Shown: positions 53,270 through 64,000, counted from the stretch's first letter. The stretch is 64,000 nucleotides of DNA from Ampelocalamus luodianensis (GCA_036346255.1 CM070626.1:14842001-14906000), one strand, 5' to 3'. The notes: generated from the letters alone by a model not told the origin. A program made the numbers and translations.

Positions 53270-54337
53270 CTAAATCGTCGTGATTCGCGCGCCACGCGTA
53301 AGGCTCCACCATATGTGAGAACACCGTGTGGCGGTGTCGTTCTACACAAAGAGACGCCTGGATGCATTGCAAGGACAGCCTGCGTGCGGCGCCACGCCGA
53401 GCGGTGAAACCAGGATGCCATACACACCGATGATGTCGCCTCGTGCAGCGACTCAAACTCGTTGTGGTACAACGAGTAGCACTCGCCGGTCTTGCGCCGC
53501 CCAACGCAGACGGGCACCGCCCACCGTAAGCCCATGGTGGCGCGTTTACGGCGTCATGTGGGGTCCGACTAAAGTGCAGGTGCACCGATTTCTCTATGGT
53601 CGCCGCCCAATAGGAAGTGCTCCCAACTCTACACCGCAGGAGCACGTAGTGACGGCTAGGTTGGTAGCATGCTACGTGTCGCGGCGCCACACAACCCCGT
53701 ATGTGGCGCAAGGACTACCGATCCCGCCTATACCGAGGCATCGGCCCACCCCGCACAACCAAAGACTCGGCGATGGGGATGAAGTGGGGTTCAAAGCATC
53801 CTCTTTGATGTTGGAAACATGACCCAACCAAAGAGTCGTAGAATGTAAGCAACGAGGTACGCCCTAACGACCTCGTCGGTGCACCTCCGGCATTTCTGAA
53901 ATGCTCGGCCAAGTCCGGACGCCACGTGCACCCTCCGGATAGATTGGCCAGCGTTGCTCCACCGCCTTCCATCCGCACGGAGGGCCCGAACAAGCGCACA
54001 CCTCGGATCGGAGACCGGCCAAGAACGACACGTCCTGTAGGGTGACCGTCATCTCACCCCACCGAAAGTGGAAGGTGTGCGTCTCCAGCCTCCACCTGTC
54101 GACAAGTGCGGACAGCAGGCTACCGTCGAGGGTGAACCCGTGTCCGACAGAGACCATCCTCGCAAAGGGAAACAAGCCCGTCTGCCTGAGGATCGGGACG
54201 TAACGATCGTGCAGCGCCCACCAGTCCCTCCCCGCCCGAAGCGCCAGGGGCGGAGGGCCATCCGCGTCAGCGGTGAGCCACAGCTTGCATCAGTGGTCCT
54301 CATCGTAGAATGGTTCCAATAGCTCCAGTACAGACAT
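53270..54337 (-). pseudogene. plant mobile domain (PMD, aminotransferase-like) protein, broken
   Basis: Minus strand, ATG at 54337: MSVLELLEPFYDEDH, a stop at about 54289, then CKLWLTADADGPPPLALRAG and DWWALHDRYVPILRQTGLFP. FARMVSVG, LLSALVDRWRLETHTFHFRW and GEMTVTLQDVSFLAGL follow, the hallmark of the PMD family (PF10536 type). After a frame change, AYLVAYILRLFGWVMFPTSK near 53850 continues the domain. In Arabidopsis, PMD proteins such as MAIN and MAIL1 help silence transposons. Related domains are common inside Mutator and gypsy elements, where their role is unknown. Several shifts and stops make this copy inactive. Confidence 0.85.
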
Positions 54338-54439
54338 GCCTAGCAACACATGCATAGAGAACATTAGTTAGAATATAGCTAATGAACATAAATAATTGTA
54401 AATTAATTCCAATTCCAAAATTTTCTGTGGTAGTAACAA

Positions 54440-54810
54440 GTTTCAAACCTTGTGCATGTTCTTAGCCATAGTGCATGTTCTGCTAACACCGAGTGCATGT
54501 TCTAAGCTATAGTGCATGTTCTGCTAACACCGAGTGCATGTTCTAAGCCATAGTGCATGTTGTAAGCTATAGTGCATGTTCTGCTAAAGTACAATAAAAA
54601 AGGAAACCAACACAATTCTAAGCCATAGTGCATGTTCTGCTAACACCAAGTTAAAAATTTAAAATTTTACGGTTAGGTTCCTCATACTAACACTAAACCT
54701 AACAACAACAAGTCTGCTAACACTAAACCTAACAACAATAAGTCGCTAACACTAACCCTAACAACAATAAGTCTACTAACACTAACCCTAACAACAAGAA
54801 GTTCGCTAAG
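54440..54810 (+). repeat. two adjoining minisatellites
   Basis: 54445-54650: units with TCTAAGC.ATAGTGCATGTTC and TGCTAACACCGAG. 54700-54800: units of about 34 bp with GCTAACACTAA.CCTAACAAC. Both are inside the MULE, upstream of the PMD gene. Confidence 0.85.
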
Positions 54811-55489
54811 TAGACTAATTGAAAAGAAAAGGCTTTGCTAAGTCCGCTAACACTGTCTCCTCGGCTGTTTCAATTCTAAGTCCGCTAACACTCTATTTCA
54901 ATTTTGTTTAACGACCTCTAAATATTTTAATATTTTCTATCAGAGCTCTCACACTATGTAAATCACCGAGTTAAAATTTACAACACTAACAACAATAAGT
55001 CCGCTAAGTCAACTAATTATGGGCTAATCGCATTGCTAACTACTAAGTATTCTAATTACGTGCTAATCACACTAAATCTTCCAATTTTATGTTCGAACAC
55101 TCAGTCAAAATATACCGACTACATAACTATAACTACTTAGTTTCTACAATAACAAACTACAATTCATCTAATCACATTCTAATCACATTGCTAAACCTAC
55201 CTAAAACTATAGCCGAATGCGAATGACACTTACCTTTTCTAGGTGCTCAAACGATTTCAACTTCTCTCTGGTTGGCTTCTACCTTCTCTGCCACGAGCTC
55301 AGTGCGATATAAAGTGAACTACTAAAAGAACGAATAAGCCACTACGAATGCAGTCCCGCTAGCTCTCTCCTCCACTGCTCTTAAAGAGAATCGTTACCCC
55401 GCGCGCAAATTAAGCCATAAATTTCGGCGCACAATTTGAGACAAGAGACAAGAGGTAATGGATCGATGCTTTCGGTGGAAAATACAGGA

Positions 55490-55700
55490 AGTGAGGGCCT
55501 CCTTTGCATCTTTTAATAATCAACACATGGCCAGGACCTCGTTCAAATGTGTGAACAATCAACACCTGTTGCAAATGGAAGGAGGGAGGGCCTTCTGCAA
55601 ATGGTTCAAATATGTGTACAATCAACACTTGTTGCAAATAGAGGGATGAAGGGCCTGCTGCAAATGGAGGCAGGAAGGGCCTACTGCAAATGAAGGGCAC
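55490..55700 (+). repeat. tandem repeats with TTGCAAAT.GAGG core
   Basis: Four to five imperfect units combining CAATCAACAC.TGTTGCAAAT and GGAGG.AGGGCCT.CTGCAAAT. The open frames across it are repeats, not a gene. Confidence 0.75.
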
Positions 55701-56619
55701 TGATTCAAATCTTTGCTATCAACACATATTACAATAACACAATCATATCGATTAACAATAAAAAATCTAAACAAATAAAATTATACAAAATTTATACAAA
55801 CAAATAAAGTTTCAGTAGAATACACAAAAAAATTTTGTAATTTTTTCAACTCATTTTTATATTTTAAAATTACCACAAAATTTCCCTAAACCTAATTATC
55901 CCTAACACTAATTAACCTAACCTAAGTGGCGGCACGTGGCGGGCGGAGGAGCCGGCGCAGGTGAGCTCGCGCCGGAGCAAGTCTTGGCGCGAGGTGGGGC
56001 CAGCGCGTGGCGAGCGAGGAGCCGGCCTAGGGGCGCGCGGGCGGGAGGGAGCCGAGCGCAGGTGAGCTCGCGCCGGGAGCAAGGCGGCGCGGGGTGGGGC
56101 GGCGCGAGGACCGGCGACCGCACGTGGCGGGCGGAGGGGCCGGCGCAGGTGAGCTCGCGCCGGAGCAGGCGCGCGAGGTGGGGGGGCGCGACGTGGAGGC
56201 GGGCGGGCGCGCTGGCGTGGCGGAGGCGGCGAGGTGGCGGGCGCGGAGTGACCAGCGTGAACAGGCGCTGGTGAGTCTGCGCCACGGCGCACGTGTCACG
56301 CCGAGAGCGCGCGCGGTCATCAGGCGCCGACGTGCTATTTTTGCAAATACCACTTGAAACTGGTCATACGTGTAATTACGCTTCAAAAAACGACCGTATC
56401 GGCAAAAAATTCTATATTAGAATAGCAAACATACTGGTACAAGTCAGTATAGTTGGGAATTCAGCATAGGTCTTCATGCATAATTAATCTTGAAATATGT
56501 CCATACCGTGTGCCTTTGTTGTTACTTTGTGTTAGTTAAGGATAAAAAAAGTTGGCCTCTGTGTTTTTGGAAAACAAATCAGGCTTTATCAATTAGTTAA
56601 TTGGTTCTCCAAAAAAAAA

Positions 56620-56850
56620 AATGAAGCAGAGGAGTGAGCGGTGCCCACTTGGTTGGCTCGCAGGTGAGGCGAGCAGCCAGTCTGGGATTCGAACCCCAGA
56701 GCCTCACCAGAGGACTGAGCAAGGGCTTAGGTGGCATAGGGGAGCTCTAGCCTTCCAACCCACCACGGTTCGAGCGCTGCTTCAGTATGCGTCTCGCGAG
56801 GTACGGTGCTTTTTCTTTCTTAATGTGGGCCAGAGGGGAAATATAACCCG
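56620..56850. mobile_element. tRNA-related SINE-like sequence
   Basis: GGGATTCGAACCCCAG (56690) is a perfect inverted T-arm/box B. On minus, an A box-like TGCTCAGTCCTCTGGTGAGG precedes it at tRNA spacing. A second box B-like GGTTCGAGC on plus stands at 56768. It sits between an A-run (56611-56621) and A-rich GACATCAAAAAAATAAAAAA. The direction is unclear and no duplication was found. Confidence 0.4.
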
Positions 56851-56851
56851 G

Positions 56852-56877
56852 ACATCAAAAAAATAAAAAATAGAGCA

Positions 56878-56936
<59 letters not shown>

Positions 56937-56967
56937 CTTGACATCAAAAAAATAAAAAATGGAGCAG

Positions 56968-57062
<95 letters not shown>

Positions 57063-57090
57063 CTGACATCAAAAAATAAAAAATGGAGCA

Positions 57091-57138
<48 letters not shown>
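56852..57138 (+). repeat. threefold repeat of SINE-tail plus (TA)n
   Basis: GACATCAAAAAAATAAAAAA followed by T/ATGGAGCAGCTT and then a (TA)n tract occurs three times (56852, 56940 and 57064), with (TA)n of about 25, 45 and 21 units. This is a compound array in which a whole tail unit, not only the dinucleotide, was copied. Confidence 0.92.
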
Positions 57139-57147
<9 letters not shown>

Positions 57148-57390
57148 GCATTTCTTCCTATCGGTCGATTCAGAGTGTGCTAGATAGTGTATTATGTATT
57201 TGGGCAAAGAGTTTGTGCTTCTCTAAAAACCAGAGTATATCTTGTCTAGGTACTTAGGAGCCATGCAAGGGTTTACTTTTGACCGGTGCCCATGGTTTCC
57301 AGATGATGGGGGTAACCTTGGGTGATAGCCCTTGGAATTTGCAGCCCGGCCCCCTTCTATTTTCTCAAAATGCTTAGAAACGAGGTTGAA

Positions 57391-57555
57391 GTTTTGTGTG
57401 CTCTCACTTTCCCGGTGCTATACGAAAGATACGAAACTGAAGTGGACCATCTGGTAGCAAAGGGTTGTGAAGACCTCAGGAAGTTCTACATGAAGATCGG
57501 TTCCAATGTGCTCAATAAGATACCAAAAGGCCCTGTCAAGACAAAAGTTCACTAA
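57391..57555 (+). pseudogene. reticulon-like protein, C-terminal exon fragment
   Basis: LCALTFPVLYERYETEVDHL then VAKGCEDLRKFYMKIGSNVL and NKIPKGPVKTKVH ends at TAA (57553). This matches the C-terminus of plant reticulon-like (RTNLB) proteins: end of the second hydrophobic hairpin, P.LYE.YE.. VD, and the .. K.L.KIP.GP tail. These are endoplasmic reticulum membrane-shaping proteins. A likely acceptor AG lies at about 57386, before TTTTGTGTG. None of the earlier reticulon exons is present upstream, where (TA)n arrays lie. It is therefore a gene fragment, kept with intact reading frame and stop, and may be transposon-carried. Confidence 0.8.
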
Positions 57556-57632
57556 AATGTATTTTAAGAAGGTGTCAGTGCATACAAATAGTTCCATCAA
57601 CAAGAGGATTATCAGTTACTGGAATTGGTTTC

Positions 57633-57768
57633 AGGGAAAATGAACTTAGTACTCCAGTTCAGTTTTGGTCTACTGTACCTGTTAGACTGTAAGTGTACAG
57701 ATGACGGATCCATCATAGTTCATGAGGATTCAACGGTGCTCTTAACGGAGCTCTTGGTTCAGTCAATC
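57633..57768 (+). pseudogene. exon-like fragment of an unknown gene
   Basis: A block bounded by an acceptor-like TTGGTTTCAG and a donor-like AATCAG-GTCATT, open in one frame: MNLVLQFSFGLLYLLDCKCT, DDGSIIVHEDSTVLLTELLV, QSIR. I do not recognise the family. It lies 80 bp after the reticulon fragment on the same strand but is not part of reticulon proteins. Chance remains possible. Confidence 0.35.
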
Positions 57769-58209
57769 AGGTCATTTTTTTAATAATAAACAATAGCACT
57801 TTATTTATGCATAATCTGTCTTCTGCTCTGTACATTTGTTTACAAGTTTTAACCCTGTTCATAGTTTGTTCTGCAGCTCTCTGTTACAATTGCTATATTG
57901 CTCGGCTACTTGTTAGTCATGTTTCTTCCCTAGAGAATTCTTGTTGTTCTTGGTAAGATGGACATATTAGTGGGTACTATTATGTTCACCTGTTGGTTTA
58001 CTAATGTGCCACTGGTCCAAATCAGTTTGGCTAATCTGCTAGGTTCGTTGATACAAAACATTGTCCTAACTCTTTTATGTTACTTTCACATTTCTTAGGC
58101 ATTTTACCTTGCTCAGTCCTGATACCTGGATTGTTCTTTATCCTCGAATCACCAAGGTGGCTTGTACGAGTTCTGATGTGTTGCATCATCTTGTGTTAAT
58201 GTTAACATC

Positions 58210-58283
58210 AGGTTCTAAATAGAACAGATTGTTGTATCAGGCAGAAATGGGAAAGATGGGCGAGGATTTGATACTGACATCAG
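58210..58283 (+). pseudogene. second exon-like fragment, unknown
   Basis: Between AG at 58219 and a GTAAGA donor at about 58290, the frame reads EQIVVSGRNGKDGRGFDTDI, RAE. The composition looks protein-like, but I cannot name it. It could belong to the same lost gene as 57633-57768. Confidence 0.3.
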
Positions 58284-58299
58284 AGCAGAAGTAAGAAAT

Positions 58300-60086
58300 T
58301 TGCAAGAATTCTCACTTCCTGAACATTCAGGAGAATTCGAAATATGATCGGTCATCGCTTTATTTATCCAAGGACACCTGTTTTAAGTATGTAATCATAC
58401 CTTCGTAGCTAGATAATAGGCGAGCTTGCTGAGCCAGCGCGGCACACTGCGCTCTCCTCTCCTTTTCTCTTTCTCTCTGACAGTGGGCCCACTCACGATT
58501 AGGATTAGTTTAGTGCTAATCATAGTGGTTAACTGTAACTAGTCACGTAAAAAAGATAATAAAAATCAAATTTAAATGTGTTTTGGTAAATGAGTTGTTG
58601 GCATGCGGGACCCACACACTATTTTCATTGATAAAACATGTTTTAAAACCGAGAGGCTAATAAGTGGACCCCACCTATGAGAGGGTTAACTTGGGATAAA
58701 ATTAAATTAATGTTAATCACATAATTAATAAATAATGAGTCTATGACATGTGGGACTGTCACTGTTTTCTTAAATAAAAACATGAATTAAAAACTTGAGA
58801 CACTAACATGTAGAGCCCACATATAAGAAAATGGTGATGGTGATGCGGCGGGCGATGCGAGAGCTTGAACGGCGACGCGAATTGAGGCGAGCTCGAGGAG
58901 AAAGAAAGAAGAAGAGGAGGAGGGGATGGAGGAGAGAGCCAGAGGGAGGGGAAGGAGGCCGGGAGCAGGACCGGAGCGGTGGCGTGGCGCGGTCATCGGC
59001 GCGGGGGGAGGCGAGAGAGAGTGAACCATGTGGTTCGTCTGAATTTGTCGAATGGGATAATACAACATTGAATGGGAATATTCTCCGAATGTGAACCATA
59101 TGGTCCGGGATGGTTCTCCTCAAGCTACCCACGTCACAACATGTTCCTCCACTCAAGGACACTTTCCCCTCCATTAATTCCAAGATTCCGCACCGGAGCG
59201 CCGCGTGCCGCCGTCTTCCTCGTTTCCGGCCAAAAGCCACTGCCACAGCCACAGCCACCATTTTTCATCTAGTGAGTATTGCTTTAATTTCTCTCCAGTT
59301 GAGCACCTCCTCGCCCTCCTCTTTCCTTCCCCACCACCCACTCACACTACCCTACCCCATAGCCCCAACGCACTGGCGAGCTGACCACGCCACCGCCGGC
59401 CCTCGTCGCCAGCCCTCCTCGGTCCTCCTCTCGCCCGACCAATCACATGGGTGAGCTCCCCTTGTCTCCCTGCCGCTCATGTTAGCCCTATTTTCCTCCC
59501 TCTCCCACCCGAGCACCGTCGCTGCCGTTCCTCCCCCGGCTCCGGCCGCCGCCCCGCCACCACCGTCCACCTCCGGCTGCGTCACCACCACTATTGATCC
59601 TCTTCCCTGTGGGGACCCATTTTTGGGGTTATCACTTCCTCTCCGCAGCTCCCTCGCCGCCGGCGAGCCCGCCCACGCCGATTCTGCCCTTCCTTTGTTT
59701 TCTCTCTACTAGCCTCCCTTCTCTCTCTGTCTCTCTCTGTTCATACAATCAACCAAACAAAACAATGTATCATCTCATCTAATCAACCAAACACAGTACT
59801 GGTATCGATCATGCCATTCAAGATCGTTCCATCCACTTGAACCGAACCATCCCGTTCCGCTTCGTTCATCCGTCCAAACACACCCTAAGTAAGCACTGAT
59901 GAGTGCCGGACGTGCAACAGTGCGTCTGAAAATACAGCAAGCACAACAACAGCTGCGGCATGAGCAAAACAAGAAAACAGAAAAACGGCTAGTTACATCA
60001 GACGTGCGCGCATTAATCTAACCACTACATTGATAGAGTCTAATTACTTTAACACGGCATACTTCTTTAGTTAATAGAACCTTCTT
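58300..60086. other. no gene called; mixed repeats
   Basis: GAACCATGTGGTT and GAACCATATGGT palindromes occur at 59024 and 59092. 59280-59720 is C-rich Pro/Ser sequence on both strands. 59850-59890 (CCGTCCAAACACACCCTAA) looks like one end of a MITE whose partner I did not find. Confidence 0.4.
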
Positions 60087-60106
60087 GAGCACAATTTTAT
60101 TTGTGC

Positions 60107-60340
60107 ACCGAAGGGTAGATAACTCGAGTCCTCTCGACAGATCCGTACTCCCATCGACTTCTTGCGACGTGTGGTGGCACGCGTCTACGTTTTCAACTCG
60201 TCGGGTTTATGTCGTTTCCTACTGAAAGAAAATCCTTTTAAATGAGATACACAGGATTAAACCTAGGATTTGAACCCTGATAGACTGGCTGGAACTACAA
60301 CCACCTCTACTAGCGACCCAAGCAAAACTTTATTCTCATA
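60107..60340 (-). mobile_element. tRNA-derived SINE, old copy
   Basis: On minus, GTCGCTAGTAGAGGTGGTTG (box A-like) and AGGGTTCAAATCCTAGG (box B) are spaced as in a tRNA. Flanks 60087-60106 and 60341-60360 match at 16 of 20 positions (CACAA.T.TA.TTGT.CACC), which fits a decayed target duplication. Compared with the SINE at 9144 it is clearly older. Confidence 0.5.
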
Positions 60341-61129
60341 CACAACTCTACTTGTACACCATCTAATGTCGCGTAAAAGTCCTACAATTCCTAATACTAC
60401 ATAGCTGCATGCATAATCCGGGTCGCTTTTAGGTCTCCTGATTGATTTTGGAAATCAAACTCATCGATAAATCCACATCATTATAATCTAAATTCATCAT
60501 AATTGATGGTGTAGATATTTTTTTTACTCAAATTAATGTAAGTCTTCAAGAGAGTGAACGTGATTATTTCTTTTCTTTTTTACTTTAATAAGATAAATAG
60601 ATGAGAATGGAGGAGCTAGCTGCCATCAACAGTGAAAGCTCCGTACCAACGGACCAGGAGTTCATTTCACGCTGACGTGTAGGGGACGGAGCTCGATCGA
60701 TCGATTGATCACGACGCGCTCATGCCTGCATTTAATCACTTGTTTTCTCGTGCAACCTGTATATTTTAATTGATGTGATCCAAGTTAAGTACGATCCAGC
60801 GATCAACGCGAAATTAACCTTGCTGGAGACTGTAGCTAGTTAGCCGAGGGCACGAATCACCATGAGCTTGAGAACGGTGGACCGATAGATCATTTGCCCT
60901 TTTGCGGCTGATCATAGCTGGAAAGGAATGGGGTTTGTGGTGTTCGGCTTTCCAACTCATGCTTCTTGGGCCAACCAGATGTAACCCCTCCCAGTTTTCA
61001 CACACATAGATTGACAAGAACCTTAGTCACGTCACTTGAATTCCATCCATCCCACTATGTTTTGTTGAATTTTTGACCCAAATAGAACGTTTGCGAGAAA
61101 AAAATTACAGAAGTAGTGGTCGTCAGCAC

Positions 61130-61385
61130 GAAATTAAAAATTTGGAGCCTCGTCTGGCCGGTCACGGGCCGGACATGATCTCCACGCGACGCGTAGCCTC
61201 GTTCGGCTGGTCACGGGCTGGACGCCCTCCACATCGCCTCGTCCGACCAATGACGGGCCATATGGCACTGCAAACAAATTAATTAACACAACAAATTACT
61301 AGTGTTGTAGGTCCGGCCGGTGACGGCCAGACGGCACTGCACACAAGCTATTAGTGCTGTTAATTAACACAAATTACTAGTGTTG
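61130..61385 (+). repeat. CGTC/GGCCGGTCACGGGC repeats and duplicated AT unit
   Basis: Three imperfect CCTCGT..GGC.GGTCACGGGC units at 61146-61260. Then a unit with GGCACTGCA.ACAA and TTAATTAACAC, ending AAATTACTAGTGTTGT, occurs twice (61262 and 61330). Confidence 0.7.
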
Positions 61386-61394
61386 TTGTATGGA

Positions 61395-61510
61395 TTTTTA
61401 AATATAGCATATGAGCAACAAAAATTATGAAATTTTTTGTGGAGCTTTCTGACACAGTGTGCTTGTTTGTGTAATTTTTCTATAATTTTATTCATTCTGA
61501 ATTTGTCTTT
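61395..61510 (+). repeat. fragment related to the inside of the 6.5-kb MULE
   Basis: AAAATTATGAAATTTTTTGT then GAGC.T.CTGACA.TGTG..CTT and TTTGTGTAA.TTTTTC match 50425-50515 of the MULE at 49946. Terminal repeats are absent here, so this is either a deletion derivative or a shared older repeat. Confidence 0.65.
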
Positions 61511-62232
61511 CAATTTTATTTAAGTATACTATTCGTAGGAATTTCTAAATATATAAATTGAGCTCCAAAAATAATGAATTTTGTTTTGAAGGTCCTCCTC
61601 AACGCCCACCTCGATGACACGCTCTATTTTCATGTAAACTAGTCGTGTTGATACACAGACAAGATCCGTCCCTCACGCGGCAGACACGCCGAAAGCACCC
61701 TCATGTCTTGTCCATCTGAGACTCAAGATTTGCAATTTCGTGCTGACAGACGCTACTTCCGTAATTTTTTTTTGTCACAAACGTGTTCTTTGACAATTTT
61801 GTTCGGAACATTGGTTGGCACACTTACTTAGAGAGGCTCTGCTTCGTTCCATCTGTTTGTTGGTTCCATTCAAAATGAAATTTGACAAAAAGAAAACATC
61901 TGCACCAGGACATGACTACTAGGTCCTCTCTGGACCCCTCCCTCTCCCTATCTGGCGACCCGTCGGTGGCGAGAGGGAGAGGAGGCGCCCCTCCTCCCTA
62001 GTAGATCTAGTATCTCTCTGTTGATAGTATCTAGTTCTTGAAGCTACCATGATGGGTAGTATACTAGTATGTGGGCATCGAAGCATTGTTGGCAGCGACT
62101 ATCCCTCGTCGGCGGCCTCCTCCTCATGGCTAGCATTGCTGCCACCAGCCGGTCACCCGGAGGTGGTTTCTATCTTCTAGATCTAGTTCCCAATCCCATC
62201 CCTATTTCGCCCAAATCCTGTGAAGTCATCCA
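61511..62232. other. no gene seen
   Basis: AT-rich sequence and a GC-richer stretch at 61920-62170. I found no conserved frame or element border. Confidence 0.5.
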
Positions 62233-63246
62233 ATTTTTTCTTAGATAAGGAAAGAAAAAACATCTCTCAGCCTCTGTATCCGAGGATACACACAACCCAA
62301 AGTTTATTACAATAACCGTAATATTCTTAACCAGACAAAACAATCGCCCCATAAACCATAATGAAGCGACAAATAAACACCGACATAAACCAACGGCAAA
62401 AGAAATGGCCATAAAAATAGTTAACAACCTTATGAAAATAAACAAAGACATAGAAGTGCTTCAAACATCTTGAAGCCTATTAAATAGCTCCACCTATGCT
62501 TGTTGAAGATCTTCCTTGTAATGACCTCCAATGTTTTGCTTCCGGCTACCAAAACATCCCTCCTTCTTTGGCATTGTAAAGCTAACCAAGAGTGAATCCA
62601 ATAGATACATCTCAATATAACCTACAGATGATGGTCAATAACTTTCTTGTCAAAAATGATATTATTACGATATAACCAGATAGACCAGCAAAGTGCAGCC
62701 GCCTCCACCAAAATATTTGTTTTTAAATCCGAAGTAAGACATACTAATCAGCTCTCAAAGATATTCCTTACAGTATTAGGTATGTTAAGATTGAAAGGAA
62801 TTTTAACTATGCGCCAAGCAAAACGGGCAAAGCGACAATCAAAAAATAAATGTTGTATAGTCTCCTTGTGATCACAAAACAACAATTTGTGTCACCTCTC
62901 TAGTTCCATTTTAATAAATTATCTTTAGTCAAAGTAAATCCTCTACAAATGTACCATAAGAAAAAAATTATCTTAAGAGGTACTTTAACTTTCCATAACT
63001 TTTGACTTTGAAAACGACAATTGGTGTCACCCAAAACAGCATAATAGATTTGATTGAGAATTGTCCATTCCTATGTAAATTCTTTCGAATCGTATCCTTA
63101 TCCATGGTAAGATGAGCATTGGCTATTTTCACCATAAAATTATTGAAAGCAAGCGAATTTGTGCCAATAATCGCTAAAGTTATCCAATACATGAACAAAT
63201 CCCCGCCAAATCCATCTGAGCCAATTCTAGCCAATCTAGGGCTCAA
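62233..63246 (-). pseudogene. LINE 3' fragment (ORF2 C-terminus)
   Basis: Minus strand from 63246. GTNSLAFNNFMVKIANAHLT, KDTIRKNLHRNGQFSIKSIM, then, after shifts, the zinc region FCDHKETIQHLFF.C.FARF near 62860 and ALCWSIWLYRN near 62665. The 3' end TCTCAGCCTCTGTATCC at 62258 is close to that of the LINE at 24264, so both belong to one L1-type family. Everything before the end of reverse transcriptase is missing. A short T-run at 62233 marks the tail. Confidence 0.8.
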
Positions 63247-64000
63247 ATTTCTTCAGAACATCAAGTCATCAGCGACTCTGCTTTATCTTCATCGCGTCAT
63301 CGTCGACAACCTATCTTCCAATTCCAACTCTAAACAATTCAGGAGTATTGGAGGCCTTAGCAGGCGGTGGTCGCCTCATGGATTCTTGGAGGCAATGCCA
63401 CCCACCGCCGCCGCCATTAGTAGTCGTACAACAACTCTCCTTGGTGAGCAACATCAAATTCCTATTCACTTCAAAAGTTTGCCACCATCCTCATCAGACA
63501 TCTGCAATGGTCTTCGCCGCCACCTTGCAACCTCCGGCATGGTCAAAGCATCCAACGTGTGGAAGGCTTGCAGTTGTTTCAAAAGACTCACGCCCACTAT
63601 GGTACTAATGTAATATCCATCTTGCCCAAGGGCAAATTTGTAACTATAGGGTTCTTGTATTGTTCAAGTTTTTAATATAATTAGGGTTTATTAAAAAAAT
63701 GAAATTTGACATTAATAAAAATTTTATCAAAATTATCACCGTAACATTACTAAGACTTTATAAAAACCACCGTAAAGATTTTAATCTATCATATCAATAT
63801 ATCTACAAATGTGATATTTAAGGTACCTCCTTCATTTTAGATGTCTAGAAAATTCTACAATGATCTTTAAATCAGAAAATAGAAAAGAAATTCTAAAAAA
63901 TCTCTCAATAATCAAAATATAAAAAAGATATATACCACTTATTCAGTGGGCCAGATTATAACAGTGCAGATTAATCATATATAGCTATTATAACTATTGC
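63247..64000. other. no gene called
   Basis: Open frames at 63119-63613 and 63348-63608 overlap each other and the LINE edge and have no recognisable motif. The end of the window is AT-rich. Confidence 0.45.

Larger units (their letters stand above)
49946..56412. mobile_element. 6.5-kb Mutator-like element with transposase and plant mobile domain genes
   Basis: The ends GAATTTTTTGCCGATA (49946) and its inverse TATCGGCAAAAAATTC (56412) extend into terminal inverted repeats of about 80 bp. These include GTAATTACAC.TATGACCAGT and AAGTGGTATTTGCAAAA. A perfect 10-bp duplication TATATTAGAA flanks it (49936-49945 and 56413-56422). GC-rich subterminal blocks lie at 50025-50310 and 55925-56310. It holds a broken transposase on plus (51433-52970) and a plant mobile domain gene on minus (53270-54337), arranged convergently. 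All genes are damaged, but the ends are intact. Confidence 0.95.

Noticed and set aside
56690..56706. GGGATTCGAACCCCAG as a possible tRNA gene T-arm
   Set aside because: No full cloverleaf could be drawn around it. Flanking A-runs fit a SINE better than a tRNA gene.
63119..63613. 164-codon frame at the window end
   Set aside because: It begins within the antisense of the LINE fragment and then runs into unrelated sequence. No motif.

Overview
The window looks like a gene-poor, transposon-dense stretch of a grass nuclear genome, most likely rice (Oryza) or a close relative. The grounds are the CACTACTACAAAA-type CACTA elements with dense ACAGACGGTT subterminal repeats, Tourist and Stowaway MITEs, Mutator elements with plant mobile domain genes, copia and gypsy retrotransposons, L1-type LINEs and tRNA-derived SINEs. 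I see one gene that looks intact and cellular: an intronless OVATE family protein gene at 22053-22820 (+). Everything else I can identify is a mobile element, a decayed element gene, or a fragment of a host gene carried by an element.

Layout. 1-1770: 3' end of a copia element and its LTR. 3590-4300: LINE scrap. 5233-8294: a long foldback element with a hAT element inserted in its right arm. 9144-9349: a SINE with a perfect 14-bp target duplication. 9790-13200: a CACTA element carrying an F-box-like gene and a 650-bp inverted duplication. 14624-21610: a Stowaway-like element that has absorbed a CACTA element (with MATE transporter exons and a 109-nt miRNA-like foldback), a Tat-lineage gypsy derivative with an antisense gene, and a Mutator element. 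22053-22820: the OVATE gene, bracketed by two related MITEs. 23575-28205: MITEs, then a nearly full LINE on the minus strand. 30013-41038: an 11-kb CACTA element with a tandemly duplicated DUF8039/Ulp1-type gene, split by a gag-only gypsy element. 41378-48962: an LTR fragment and a copia gene remnant that was cut by a solo LTR and by a CACTA element. 49946-56412: a 6.5-kb Mutator element with a dead transposase and a divergent plant mobile domain gene. 56423-64000: SINEs, (TA)n arrays, reticulon and unknown exon fragments, and a second LINE 3' end.

The elements interact as a layered insertion record. Many layers have exact ends and target duplications: hAT (8 bp, one mismatch), SINE (14 bp), CACTA (3 bp, two cases), Mutator (9 bp and 10 bp), Tourist (TAA), gypsy (5 bp, one mismatch) and solo LTR (5 bp, one mismatch). 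Their order can therefore be read directly. The most interesting biology is regulatory. Two strong foldbacks lie inside CACTA elements. One (12268-12915) is an inverted duplication of a CACTA-gene segment whose related copy sits in another CACTA element of the same window, which is the arrangement expected of a Mu-killer-like silencing locus. The other (16020-16128) has the size and pairing of a plant miRNA precursor. Both readings are inference and need small-RNA data.
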